A DNA stretch of 64,000 nt from Haloarcula litorea. GTDB taxonomy: Archaea > Halobacteriota > Halobacteria > Halobacteriales > Haloarculaceae. A model generated the notes under the pieces. It saw nothing but the letters and a program-made list of their open reading frames with translations, made no database searches and had not been told where the DNA came from. Within the stretch, counting starts at the first letter, position 1. The number at the start of each line of letters is the position of its first letter. This document shows positions 24,901 to 33,787 of the stretch, piece after piece. The stretch lies in contig NZ_CP119779.1 in the NCBI RefSeq assembly GCF_029338195.1, positions 1,178,001-1,242,000 on the forward strand, given 5' to 3'. Position numbers and translations under genes: made by a program.

Positions 24901-25794
24901 ATGAGCGAACCGCGACTGACCGAGACGGCCGACCCCGACGAGGCGTTCGGGGCGCTGTCGAACGCCACTCGCGTGGCAATCCTCCGGGCACTCTGGGACG
25001 CGGACGGGCAGACGGCCACGTTCTCGGAGCTCCGCGACGCCGTCGGGATGGCCGACTCGGGCCAGTTCAACTACCACCTGGACAAGCTCACCGGCCGCTT
25101 CGTCACGAAGACCGACGACGGGTACGAACTGACGCTGGCCGGGATGGCCGTCAACGGGGCGATCCACGCGGGCGCGTACACGATGGCGGGCTCGACGGAG
25201 CCGCTCACCCTCGAGGAGCCGTGTCCGACCTGCGGCGGCGAACGGACGTTCCACTACGAGGACGAGCGGGTCCGCGTCACCTGCGACGGGTGTGAACTGA
25301 CCGTCAACGCCCCGGTTCCGCCGGGGGTCTTCGCCGGCTACGACCGGGACGCGATGCCGGAGGTGGCGGCGCAGTACTTCCGCACGATCTTCCAGCAGCT
25401 CCGCAACGGCTTCTGCTGGGTCTGTGAGGGGCGGGTGGTGCCGACCGTCAGCCCGATGCGAGCGGTCGTCGACGACCCCGACTCCATCTCCGAGGAGCGC
25501 GGCGACGTCCCGTTCGTCGAGTACGAGTGCCAGCGCTGTGGGGCGGGCTCTTCGGCGGACGTCCAGTCGGCGTTACAGGACCACCCCGCCGTCGTCGCCT
25601 TCCACCACGACCACGGCGTCGACGTCCGCGAACGGCCGCCCCTGACGCTGAGCTCCGTCGACACCGACCACGGGGTCGTCGAGTCCACCGACCCGCTCCG
25701 GGCGCGCGTCAGCTACGAGGCCGACGGGGCCACGCTCGAACTGGTCGTCGACGGGGACCTCACCGTCGTCGGGACCGACCGCGACGACGGGTGA
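24901..25794 (+). CDS. ArsR-type regulator with zinc-ribbon effector domain (DUF7351-like)
   Basis: A 297-residue protein. The N-terminal winged helix (FGALSNATRVAILRALWDAD, SELRDAVGMADSGQFNYHL, DKLTGRFV) is followed by a cysteine-rich region with knuckles CPTCGGE, CDGCE, CWVCEG and CQRCGAG, and ends in a beta-rich tail. This is the haloarchaeal DUF7347/DUF7351 architecture as I recall it: a probable transcription regulator whose zinc domain may sense a ligand or bind a partner. A paralogue with the same layout lies at 61034-61936. Confidence 0.82.
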   Translation: MSEPRLTETADPDEAFGALSNATRVAILRALWDADGQTATFSELRDAVGMADSGQFNYHLDKLTGRFVTKTDDGYELTLAGMAVNGAIHAGAYTMAGSTEPLTLEEPCPTCGGERTFHYEDERVRVTCDGCELTVNAPVPPGVFAGYDRDAMPEVAAQYFRTIFQQLRNGFCWVCEGRVVPTVSPMRAVVDDPDSISEERGDVPFVEYECQRCGAGSSADVQSALQDHPAVVAFHHDHGVDVRERPPLTLSSVDTDHGVVESTDPLRARVSYEADGATLELVVDGDLTVVGTDRDDG

Positions 25795-25873
25795 AGGAAT
25801 CTTCAGTAACTCCGCGAACAGAAGTATCCTTCAGATTACACTTATCGGGGTGTGGGGCCTCTGTCCAACTGTG

Positions 25874-26140
25874 ATGAACCGACCCACCGACACCCCGAAC
25901 GCCGCTGCACGGACCGTCCCCGCACCCGAGGCCGCCCTGACGCTGCGCGGTCTGCTGGCCTACCTCGGCGTCCTGGTCGTCGCCGTCGCGTTCCTGACCG
26001 CGCCGCTGGCTACCGCCACGGCCGTCACGGCCGTCGGTCTGTGCCTGCTCGCCGACGACACCGTCCGCCGACTGCGCGCGTCAGGCAACCGTCGGTCGGC
26101 CGACGGCCGACGGCGACCCGCCGAACCGACCGCCGACTGA
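25874..26140 (+). CDS. Small membrane protein
   Basis: An 88-residue protein. After a polar N-terminus it has two adjoining hydrophobic segments (LLAYLGVLVVAVAFLTAPL and ATAVTAVGLCLLADD) and an arginine-rich cytoplasmic tail. No family was recognised. The upstream region (25795-25873) holds an AT-rich TTACACTTATC that may be the promoter, and two CTTCAG direct repeats. Confidence 0.55.
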   Translation: MNRPTDTPNAAARTVPAPEAALTLRGLLAYLGVLVVAVAFLTAPLATATAVTAVGLCLLADDTVRRLRASGNRRSADGRRRPAEPTAD

Positions 26141-26209
26141 CCGTCCCCCGCTTCGGCCCTCCACACGCGCCGCTCCCGATCGGTGCAACCACGCCGTCGC
26201 GCGGGAGAC

Positions 26210-27238
26210 TCAGTCGCCGGCCGCGGCCTGCCCGCTCGCGCCGCCGCCCGCGACCGGCGTCCGCTCGACGACCGTCCCGTCGTAGGTCGGGTACTGCTCG
26301 ACGATCTCGCCCTTCTCGACGTCGCCGTCCTCGACCATCTCCTCCAGGAGCCACCACGCCAGCTCGACGTGGTCGGACTTGACGCTGTAGTACTCCTCGG
26401 GGACGCCCAGCTCGCTCAGTCGCCGTTCGCTGGCCCAGGTCTTCCCGTAGACGAGCGTGCCGTCCTCGGTCACCTCGTCGAAGGGGCGACGGATGTTCCG
26501 GGCCATCCGTTTCAGCCGCGAGCGGTGCTGGGCGGCGTCCTTGAAGACGCTCGTACAGAAGTACACCTTCTCGTGGTCGCCCATCCGTTCGAGGATGTCG
26601 TGCGACCCCTCGACGGCGCTCATGTGGTCCTCCTTGAGCTCGAAGCCTTCCTCCTGCATCCGGCGGTAGTTGCCGTCGGACATCTCGAACTCGTTGATGT
26701 TACAGAAGTCTGCCGCGCCCTCGTCCAAGAACTCCAGGAACTCCTCCTCCGCGCGGATGCCCGGGATCTCGAAGGCCGGCGTCAGTCCTTCCTCGCGGGC
26801 GATATAGAGGATCTCCTCCCACTCGGTGCCGTGCATGTCGCCCCACAGCTCCAGGGGCGGGTGGAAGCGGATCTCGTCGAGCCCGGCCTCGCTGAGCCGG
26901 CGCATGTTCTCCCGGCCGCCGGTGATGCCGGTGTAGAGGTGGACGTGGTGGTCCTCGCCGAACTCCTCCTTGAGGAGCTCGATGTAGTGACAGGTCCGGT
27001 CGAGCACCTCCTGGGGCTCGCCGCCGGTGATCGAGGAGCCCAGCGCGCTCATCCGCTTGGCCTCGTCGATGACGTCCTGGTCGGACTCGACGGGCCGCTC
27101 GTTGGCGTACATCTGGGTGACGTTCTTGCGGTTCTCCCCGAGGGGGCAGTAGAAGCAGTCCCGCTGGTCGCAGTAGCCGTAGACGAACAGCACCATCTTC
27201 CCGCCCTTGGCGCACTGTTCGCAGCCCTCGGAGATCAT
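26210..27238 (-). CDS. Radical SAM protein (COG2108-like)
   Basis: A 342-residue radical SAM enzyme. The cluster-binding cysteines are Cys23, Cys28 and Cys31 (YCDQRDCFYCPLG), a CX4CX2C arrangement one residue longer than the usual CX3CX2C. Two extra cysteines precede it (Cys6, Cys9). SSITGGEPQEV matches the AdoMet-binding GGE motif, and the barrel continues with IRFHPPLELWGDM. It resembles archaeal COG2108 proteins related to pyruvate-formate-lyase activases; substrate unknown. No glycyl-radical partner is adjacent. Confidence 0.88.
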   Translation of the reverse strand: MISEGCEQCAKGGKMVLFVYGYCDQRDCFYCPLGENRKNVTQMYANERPVESDQDVIDEAKRMSALGSSITGGEPQEVLDRTCHYIELLKEEFGEDHHVHLYTGITGGRENMRRLSEAGLDEIRFHPPLELWGDMHGTEWEEILYIAREEGLTPAFEIPGIRAEEEFLEFLDEGAADFCNINEFEMSDGNYRRMQEEGFELKEDHMSAVEGSHDILERMGDHEKVYFCTSVFKDAAQHRSRLKRMARNIRRPFDEVTEDGTLVYGKTWASERRLSELGVPEEYYSVKSDHVELAWWLLEEMVEDGDVEKGEIVEQYPTYDGTVVERTPVAGGGASGQAAAGD

Positions 27239-27318
27239 CGTATACGGCTAGGACCGCATCCAGCGGGAAAAAGCGTGCGCATCGACCCCGGCGTGGCACG
27301 GGTCGGCACGCCGTCGGC

Positions 27319-27325
27319 CTTATCT
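27319..27325 (+). promoter_or_regulatory. TATA box of the MFS transporter gene
   Basis: CTTATCT is centred 26 bases before the ATG at 27348. Confidence 0.55.
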
Positions 27326-27347
27326 CTGCACCCGACGCAGGAAAGCT

Positions 27348-28691
27348 ATGGCCGGCAGTTCGCGACGACGCTCGCTCGCCATCGTCCTCGCCGTCGTCTT
27401 CCTCGACTTGGTGGGCTTCGGCATCGTGATCCCGATCCTCCCGTACTACACGCGCTCGTTCCCCGGCGGGACGGAGTTCGTCATCGGGCTGCTGGCGGCC
27501 TCCTACTCGGCGATGCAGTTCCTCTTCGCGCCGCTGCTTGGCTCGCTGTCGGACCGGGTCGGCCGCCGGCCCGTCCTCGTGGTCTCGCTGTGTGGCTCCG
27601 TCCTCGCCTGGACGGTGTTCGGGCTGGCCGACGCGCTGTGGCTGCTGTTCGCCTCGCGGATGCTCGCGGGCGCGATGGGCGGGAACCTCTCGACGGCACA
27701 GGCCTACGTCGCCGACGTGACCCCGCCCGAGCGCCGGGCCGCGGCGCTGGGCTACGTCGGGGCCGCCTTCGGCCTGGGGTTCATCTTCGGACCGGGCATC
27801 GGCGCGGTCCTCTCCTTCGACGCCACCGTCGCCGCCGTCGACGGCCTCGTCCCGGCGGCGGTCCCGATCACGCGGTTCTCGCTCCCGAGCTTCGCCGCGG
27901 CGGCGTTCAGCCTCGCCGGCGTCGTCGTCGCGCTCCTGTTCCTCCCGGAGTCCCGGCCCCGCGAGGGCGCGGCTCCGGAGGGGGCGACCGACGAGGGCGG
28001 CACGACGCCCCCGTCGGCCGTCGCACAGCTCCGGGCCGCCGTCGCCACGCCGGGGCTCCGGGAACTGCTGGCCGCGTTCTTCCTCGTCTCCTTCGCCTTC
28101 TCGGGCGTCCAGATCATGTTCGTTCCCTACGTCGCCGACGTCTACGGCTACACCGCCGCACAGAGCGCCCTGCTGTTGACCTACGTCGGCCTGTTGGCGG
28201 TCGTCACCCAGGGCGTCCTCGTCGGACGGCTGACCGCCCGGTACGACCCGGTGACCCTCTCGCTGGCCGGCACCGTCGTGCTCGTGGCCAGCGTCGGCGC
28301 GCTCCCGTTCTCCCGGACGCTCGGCGGTGTCCTCCCGCCGCTCACGGGCCTGGCCCCCTTCCTCACGCCCGATCTGCTTGGGCTGCTCGCGGTGCTGACG
28401 CTGCTCCCGGTCGGCAACGGCGTCCTGTCGGTGACGCTGACGGCGCTGGTCTCCCGGCGGGCCAGCGCCGACCTCCAGGGCAGCGCCTTCGGGATCACGC
28501 AGGGCGCTGGCAGTCTCGCCCGGACCGTCGGCCCGCCGGTGATGGGCGGGCTCTACTTCGCCGTCGGCTTCTGGTCGCCGTTCGTCGTCGGCGCGCTCCT
28601 GCTGGTCCCCGTCGGCGTGCTTGTGCTCCGGCTGGGCGGCGACGAGGAGCCACCGACGCCCCGGCCGGCCGATCCCGGCCACATCAGATAG
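27348..28691 (+). CDS. MFS transporter, drug-efflux type
   Basis: A 447-residue membrane protein with twelve predicted helices. The first helix FLDLVGFGIVIPILPYY and the motif A loop GSLSDRVGRRPVL between helices 2 and 3 are typical of the TetA/Bmr-like DHA1 group of proton-coupled exporters. A long acidic central loop (RPREGAAPEGATDEGG) separates the halves. The substrate cannot be inferred. It is followed by the PsiE-type gene on the same strand. Confidence 0.92.
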   Translation: MAGSSRRRSLAIVLAVVFLDLVGFGIVIPILPYYTRSFPGGTEFVIGLLAASYSAMQFLFAPLLGSLSDRVGRRPVLVVSLCGSVLAWTVFGLADALWLLFASRMLAGAMGGNLSTAQAYVADVTPPERRAAALGYVGAAFGLGFIFGPGIGAVLSFDATVAAVDGLVPAAVPITRFSLPSFAAAAFSLAGVVVALLFLPESRPREGAAPEGATDEGGTTPPSAVAQLRAAVATPGLRELLAAFFLVSFAFSGVQIMFVPYVADVYGYTAAQSALLLTYVGLLAVVTQGVLVGRLTARYDPVTLSLAGTVVLVASVGALPFSRTLGGVLPPLTGLAPFLTPDLLGLLAVLTLLPVGNGVLSVTLTALVSRRASADLQGSAFGITQGAGSLARTVGPPVMGGLYFAVGFWSPFVVGALLLVPVGVLVLRLGGDEEPPTPRPADPGHIR

Positions 28692-28729
28692 GGGCCGCGT
28701 TGATACGTGTCGACGCCCTATCCGGACGT

Positions 28730-29242
28730 ATGAGCGAGGACGACGGCTCGCACCGTTCGGAGCCCGTCGGCGGGTCGCTCCCGTCCGAGGCGTCGGCCGA
28801 CGAACGGGTGCTGGCGCTCAGCGAGGAACTCATCCGCTACGTCGAGGTCGTCGCCGCCCTCGTGCTCGTCGTCCTGTTCGCCATCGGCGTGTTCGACCTC
28901 GGCCTCCAGATCTTCCAGACCGCACTCGAGGGCTCCATCACCGACCCGCTGGTCGTCGTCGGCTTCATCGACACCGCCCTCCTCCTCTTTATCATCGTCG
29001 AGGTGTACCAGACGGTCGTCGCCTACACCCAGGAGGGCGAGACGCGCCGCATCGTCCGCCTGGTGATCTACACCGGCGTCATCGCGATGGTGCGGAAGGC
29101 CATCATCTTCCGGACCGGCGAGTACGCCAGCGAGCAGGCGGCCCTGTTCGCGGCGGCCGCCTACACGCTCATCATCTTCGGCCTGGTGGCGCTGCTCGTC
29201 GTCGAGCGGCGCACCCGCGAGGAGGCCGCCGAGCCGATCTAG
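28730..29242 (+). CDS. PsiE-family membrane protein
   Basis: A 170-residue protein with an acidic N-terminal tail and four helices, with RYVEVVAALVLVVLF opening the first. The segment TGVIAMVRKAIIFRTG between helices 3 and 4 is characteristic of the phosphate-starvation-inducible PsiE family. Its molecular role is unknown even in bacteria. It lies 38 bases after the MFS gene and 54 before the DUF373 gene, all on the same strand. Confidence 0.85.
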   Translation: MSEDDGSHRSEPVGGSLPSEASADERVLALSEELIRYVEVVAALVLVVLFAIGVFDLGLQIFQTALEGSITDPLVVVGFIDTALLLFIIVEVYQTVVAYTQEGETRRIVRLVIYTGVIAMVRKAIIFRTGEYASEQAALFAAAAYTLIIFGLVALLVVERRTREEAAEPI

Positions 29243-29296
29243 CCGCGACGAGCGGGTCCCGAAAGCAGTTAAACGCCGCCGGCGTACCCCCCGGCG

Positions 29297-30396
29297 ATGC
29301 TGCTGGTGCTCTGTGTCGATCTCGACGACGACCTCGGCCGCAAGACGGACGTGGAGACGCCCGTCGTCGGCCGGGAGAACGTGGTCGACGCAGCCGTCGC
29401 ACTGGCCCAGGCCGACCCCGAGGACTCCGACGTGAACGTCCTCTTCGAGGGGGTCCACATCGCCGACGACGTCGACGACGAACCCGTCGAGGTGGCCGCC
29501 GTCACCGGGGTCGACGGGAGCGACGTGGCCGCCAACCGCGCCGTCGGCGAGGAGGTCGACACCGTACTGGCGTCGCTCTCGACCGGCGAGGACGTGCGCG
29601 CGCTGGTCGTCACCGACGGCGCACAGGACGAGTCGGTCATCCCCGTCATCCGCTCGCGGGTCCGCATCGACGGCGTCCAGCGGGTCGTCGTCCGGCAGGC
29701 CCAGGACCTCGAATCGATGTACTACACCTTCAAGCAGGTGCTCGACGACCCCGAGACCCGCGGGACCATCCTCGTCCCGCTCGGGATCTTGCTGCTCATC
29801 TACCCGATGACCATCGCCGTCGAGGCGCTGGGCTACCCCGGCTCCGCGCTGGGGGTCATCTCCGGGCTGCTCGGCCTGTACGTCCTCGCCAGGGGGCTGG
29901 GTGCCGAGCGCCTGCTCGACGAGGCCGCCGACCGCGTCACATCCGGCCTCTACGCCGGTCGCGTCTCCATCGTCACCTACGTCGTCGCCGCCGCCCTGCT
30001 GGTGATCGGCGGTGTCAGCGGCGTCGCGACGATGGAGGCCCAGCCCGGGACGCTGTCGCCCCTGGAGGTGGTCGCGGCGCTGGTCTACGGCGCGGTCCAG
30101 TGGTTCGTCGTCGCCGGCGTCACTTCCAGCCTGGGCCGGGTCACCGACGAGTACCTCAACGACGCCTTCGAGTGGCGCTACCTCAACGCGCCCTTCTACG
30201 TGCTGGCCATCGGCGCGATCCTCCACGGCCTGAGCGCCTTCTTCCTCGGTATCCGGGACCTCGAGTACGTGGCGTTCGCGCTGACCGGCGGCACGCTGCT
30301 GGGCCTGGCGAGCACGCTGGCGTTCGCCGTCGCCGAGTCCCGCCGGGAACGCGCCGAACGGCACAACCAAGGCCCCGGCGGCCCCTCCTCGGAGTG

Positions 30397-30397
<1 letters not shown>
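29297..30397 (+). CDS. DUF373 membrane protein
   Basis: A 366-residue protein of an archaea-specific family. The N-terminal 150 residues form a soluble Rossmann-like domain (LLVLCVDLDDDLGRKT, ALVVTDGAQDESVIPVI, RVVVRQAQDLESMYYT). About six or seven membrane helices follow. The conserved aspartates in CVDLDDDLG and VTDGAQDE suggest a ligand or metal site. Function is unknown. Its stop overlaps the start of the next gene (TGATG), indicating coupled translation. Confidence 0.9.
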
Positions 30398-30693
<296 letters not shown>

Positions 30694-30732
30694 CCACACG
30701 GCTTTTGAGACTCGCTGCCGACCCTCCGGTGA

Positions 30733-30807
30733 GGGCACGTAGCTCAGTCCGGAGAGAGCGTCGGACTTCTAATCCGACGGTCGTGGGTTCGAATCCCACC
30801 GTGCCCG
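30733..30807 (+). tRNA. tRNA-Arg (anticodon TCT)
   Basis: A complete cloverleaf: acceptor GGGCACG with CGTGCCC, D stem GCTC/GAGC, anticodon stem TCGGA/TCCGA with loop CTTCTAA, T stem GTGGG/CCCAC with loop TTCGAAT, and discriminator G. No intron; CCA not encoded. It reads AGA codons, rare in such a GC-rich genome. A TATA-like CTTTTGA lies about 30 bases upstream. A near copy of its 3' end lies at 30893-30910. Confidence 0.97.
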
Positions 30808-30892
30808 CTCTCTGCGAACGACAGTGAGCAGGAGCGGCTGCTGAGATTCGAACCACGGCAGACCGAGCGAAGCGAGGTCTGGCATCGGGTGA

Positions 30893-30910
30893 GAATCCCC
30901 ACCGTGCCCG
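30893..30910 (+). repeat. Partial copy of the tRNA-Arg 3' end (att-like scar)
   Basis: GAATCCCCACCGTGCCCG matches the tRNA 3' end GAATCCCACCGTGCCCG except for one inserted C, in the same orientation, 86 bases after the tRNA. Such direct repeats are the usual trace of integrase-mediated insertion at a tRNA gene. No integrase lies between them, so this would be a remnant of an excised or decayed element. Confidence 0.5.
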
Positions 30911-30915
30911 TCGAC

Positions 30916-31041
30916 CTTTTTCGTCGTCGCCCTTCCTCGCGCCTGCAGCACTGCCGAGACGGTGTGGCGGCTCCGCCGCCACGTCGTCCGGTTGCGGGCC
31001 GTCGGCCCGCTGCCCCTCCTCGAAACACGTCGATGAAAAAG
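30916..31041. repeat. 126-base element with imperfect inverted ends
   Basis: The left end CTTTTTCGTCGTCG and right end CGTCGATGAAAAAG are inverted repeats matching at 12 of 14 positions. The right portion CCTCGAAACACGTCGATGAA is nearly the same, in opposite orientation, as the end of the element in the aminopeptidase repeats (21942-21965). The interior contains hairpin-forming GGCGGCTCCGCCGCC and GGGCCGTCGGCCC. No coding capacity. Confidence 0.5.
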
Positions 31042-31158
31042 ACCGGAATCCCGGCCAACGACCGCGATTCCGGCGAATCGCGCTCGCTTCCCCCCCTCCG
31101 GACGGCCCTCTCCGGCCGAGCCCACGCGCTTTTCCCCGTCGCAGCGCTACGCCGGGCC

Positions 31159-32166
31159 ATGATCGACCTTCGCAGCGACACGGTCACGCGGCCGAGCGAC
31201 GCGATGCGGGCGGCCGCCCGCGACGCCGAGGTCGGCGACGACGTCTACCGGGAGGACCCGACGGTCAACGAACTCCAGGAGCGCGCCGCGGACGTGCTCG
31301 GCACGGAGGCGGCGCTGCTGGTGCCGTCGGGGACGATGGGCAACCAGGTCGCCGCCCGGACCCACACCGAGCGCGGCCAGGAGGTCCTCTGTGAGGTGGA
31401 GAGCCACATCTACAAGTGGGAGCTGGCGGGGCTGGCCCAGCACGCCGAGGTCCAGACGCGGACGATCGACGGCGACGAGCGCGGCGTCGTCGCGCCCGAG
31501 CAGGTCCGCGAGGGGTACGTCGCCGCCGACGGCCACCGCCCGGGGACCGGCCTGCTGACGCTTGAGAACACCCACAACAGCAAGGGCGGGACCGCCATCG
31601 CCCCCGAGCGGATCGCCGACGCGGCCGCGGCGGCCCACGACCGCGACGTCCCGGTCCACCTCGACGGGGCACGGCTGTTCAACGCCGCCGCGGCCCGCGG
31701 GGTCCCGGCCAGCGACTTCGTCGAGCCGGTCGACACGGTGATGTGCTGTCTCTCGAAGGGACTGGGCGCGCCCGTCGGGTCGGTGCTGGCCGGGCCCGAG
31801 TCCTTCGTCGAGGCCGCGCGCCGCAACCGGAAGCTGCTGGGCGGCGGGATGCGGCAGGCGGGGATGCTCGCCGCGCCGGGGATCGAGGCGCTGGACAACC
31901 GCGAGCGACTGGCCGAGGACCACCGCCGGGCCGAGCGGCTGGCGGCCGGACTCGACCGGGTCGAGGGGCTGTCGGTCCCGACGCCGGAGACGAACATCGT
32001 CCTCGCCGAGACCGACGACCCGGCCGAGCGGTTCCTCGACGCCTGCGAGGCAGAGGGCGTGCTGGGCGTCCCGTTCGACGACCACGTCGTCCGCTTCTGT
32101 ACGCACTGGGACGTCGACGACGGGGACGTCGACGCGGCGGTCGACGCCGTCGAGCGGGCCGCGTAG
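31159..32166 (+). CDS. Low-specificity L-threonine aldolase
   Basis: A 335-residue PLP enzyme cleaving L-threonine (and allo-threonine) to glycine and acetaldehyde. The signature N-terminus MIDLRSDTVTRPSDAM, the glycine-rich LLVPSGTMGNQVA and the lysine in CCLSKGLGAPVGS (near residue 200) that binds PLP are all present. The segment VPVHLDGARLFNAAA carries the aspartate and arginine contacting the cofactor. It is a single-gene unit downstream of the tRNA-Arg repeat region; the longer upstream reading frame is non-coding. Confidence 0.93.
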   Translation: MIDLRSDTVTRPSDAMRAAARDAEVGDDVYREDPTVNELQERAADVLGTEAALLVPSGTMGNQVAARTHTERGQEVLCEVESHIYKWELAGLAQHAEVQTRTIDGDERGVVAPEQVREGYVAADGHRPGTGLLTLENTHNSKGGTAIAPERIADAAAAAHDRDVPVHLDGARLFNAAAARGVPASDFVEPVDTVMCCLSKGLGAPVGSVLAGPESFVEAARRNRKLLGGGMRQAGMLAAPGIEALDNRERLAEDHRRAERLAAGLDRVEGLSVPTPETNIVLAETDDPAERFLDACEAEGVLGVPFDDHVVRFCTHWDVDDGDVDAAVDAVERAA

Positions 32167-32178
32167 GCTCCCGTTCCG

Positions 32179-33657
32179 CTACCGTCTGCGCAAGAGCACC
32201 GCCAGCGACGCGATCGCGACCGCTCCCGTGACCCCCGTGCCCGACGCGCCGGTCTCGACGCCGGTCGGCCGTGCGGCGTCGCCCTCGGCCGCGCGGCTGA
32301 CGCCGACCCGGTCGGCGCTGGCCTGTCGCTCGGAGCCGTCGGGCGTCGCCGCGTCGCCGCCCGCCGATCCGCCCGTCGCATCGGGTGCCGGCAGCCCGGT
32401 CCCACCAGGCCCGGCGAGGGCCGTCGGGACCGGCGGCGCGCGGCCGGTGACGGCCGCCCGGACGTACGCCCGGAGGTCGACGCCGGCGACGGCCGAGACC
32501 GTCTCGGCGAAGACGGCAAGCGAGACACGGCGGTCGGCCTGCGTGAACCGGACGAGCACGTCCCTGAACGTCCGCTCGCCGCCGGTGGCCTGCCGGACGC
32601 GGGCGTCGACGGCCGCGACGACGCGGACGCCCTTCTCGTACTGTACCGCCGCGGCGGGCCAGGCGTCCGGCTCGGTCAGGTCGACCGCCCGGTAGTCGTC
32701 GGTCGTCACCCGAGCTCGGTACGCCCGGCGGTCGATTCGCCCCTGGCGGAGCGTCGCGCGGGCGGCGTAGTAGTCGGCGCTGCCCTCGTCGAGCCACGCC
32801 ATCCCCGCGGTGGTCCGGTAGGCCTGTCGGGTGTGACGGGCCTCGTGGACCCAGACGTTGGTGGGGGCGGCGACCGGCTGGCCGGCGTCGACCAGCACCG
32901 TCGGGTGGCCGTCGGCGGGCGTGTAGCCGCCGCCGGCCAGCCCGTTGGGCGTCGCGATGACGGTGAGACGGTCGTGGGTCGGGCCGGCACGTGCCCGCCG
33001 CTGTGCCTCGCCGATCGTGTGGAAGACCGCCGCCGGATCGGGACCGAGGGTGGCCGCCTCGGGGACGACGAGCCTGACGGTGCCGCCGGCCGTCTCCCGG
33101 GTCAGCGTCCGGTGGGGGCCGACGTAGGCGGCCGTATCGGTGGCGACGCCGTCGTGCCCGTCGGCGACGGCCAACCGCTCGTCCCAGTGGGGGTCGGGTC
33201 CCTCGTCCCACCGCCAGCGGGCCCGCAACGCCACCTCGCGGCGGACCACCAGCGTCCAGTCGTCGGTTGCGGCGGTCCGTTTGCCGTGGGCGGTGTCGAG
33301 CCCCACCGGGACGGTGTAGGTGAGGCCGGGTGCGCGGCCGGTCTCCGGAGCCCACTGCCAGCGGTGGCCCGTCGACACCAGGCCGTCGGCGCTCGTGACC
33401 GTCGCGTCCTCGGGCGGCCGGAGCGCCAGCCCCGTCACTCGCTCGGGGACGGTGACGTCGGCCGTGACGCGGACCCGCCCCGGCCGCTCGGGCACCGGGT
33501 CGACGGTGTAGGTGACGCCGAGGCTGCCCCCGGCGTCGGCCGTCGCCGGGCCACGTTGTGGCACCGTCGCCGCGGGCGCGGCGACCGCCGCCGGGACGCT
33601 CCCGAGGACGAGCAGCACGCACAGACAGACGACGGCTGGGACTCGTGTGGCAACCAT
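32179..33657 (-). CDS. Secreted gluzincin-like metallopeptidase, C-terminally anchored
   Basis: A 492-residue exported protein. The signal peptide VCLCVLLVLGSVPAAVAA is followed by beta domains and a peptidase-like core with WVHEARHTRQAYRT, an HEXXH zinc motif, and GMAWLDEGSADYYAAR, whose glutamate would be the third ligand. This fits the M1/M61-type gluzincin pattern. A low-complexity Thr/Asp-rich stalk leads to a C-terminal membrane helix (TGVTGAVAIASLAVLLRRR) resembling haloarchaeal surface anchors. Peptidase activity is inferred, and the substrate is unknown. Confidence 0.75.
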   Translation of the reverse strand: MVATRVPAVVCLCVLLVLGSVPAAVAAPAATVPQRGPATADAGGSLGVTYTVDPVPERPGRVRVTADVTVPERVTGLALRPPEDATVTSADGLVSTGHRWQWAPETGRAPGLTYTVPVGLDTAHGKRTAATDDWTLVVRREVALRARWRWDEGPDPHWDERLAVADGHDGVATDTAAYVGPHRTLTRETAGGTVRLVVPEAATLGPDPAAVFHTIGEAQRRARAGPTHDRLTVIATPNGLAGGGYTPADGHPTVLVDAGQPVAAPTNVWVHEARHTRQAYRTTAGMAWLDEGSADYYAARATLRQGRIDRRAYRARVTTDDYRAVDLTEPDAWPAAAVQYEKGVRVVAAVDARVRQATGGERTFRDVLVRFTQADRRVSLAVFAETVSAVAGVDLRAYVRAAVTGRAPPVPTALAGPGGTGLPAPDATGGSAGGDAATPDGSERQASADRVGVSRAAEGDAARPTGVETGASGTGVTGAVAIASLAVLLRRR

Positions 33658-33787
33658 TCACTCGCTGGCTTGCAAATCGTTCACACCCGAAACGCAAAAG
33701 CGTTCGCCGGCCGAGTGCCGTCGAGGGGCGTTCCGACGCCGTCTGGCGTGTCGCAAGCGTTTTGCCGGCGGGTACGCTATCGCTGCT

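Larger units (their letters stand above)
30808..31158. other. 351-base intergenic region with repeat remnants
   Basis: No gene was found between tRNA-Arg and the threonine aldolase. The region holds a degenerate inverted T-arm-like string (GATTCGAACCACGG, near 30846), a partial copy of the tRNA 3' end (30893-30910) and the inverted-end element 30916-31041. Reading frames here, such as those encoding GGIRTHDRRIRSP-like peptides on the minus strand, are translations of the tRNA and not genes. Confidence 0.7.

Noticed and set aside
30744-31187. Minus-strand frames through tRNA-Arg
   Set aside because: They translate the tRNA (GGIRTHDRRIRSP-like peptides), a familiar annotation artefact.
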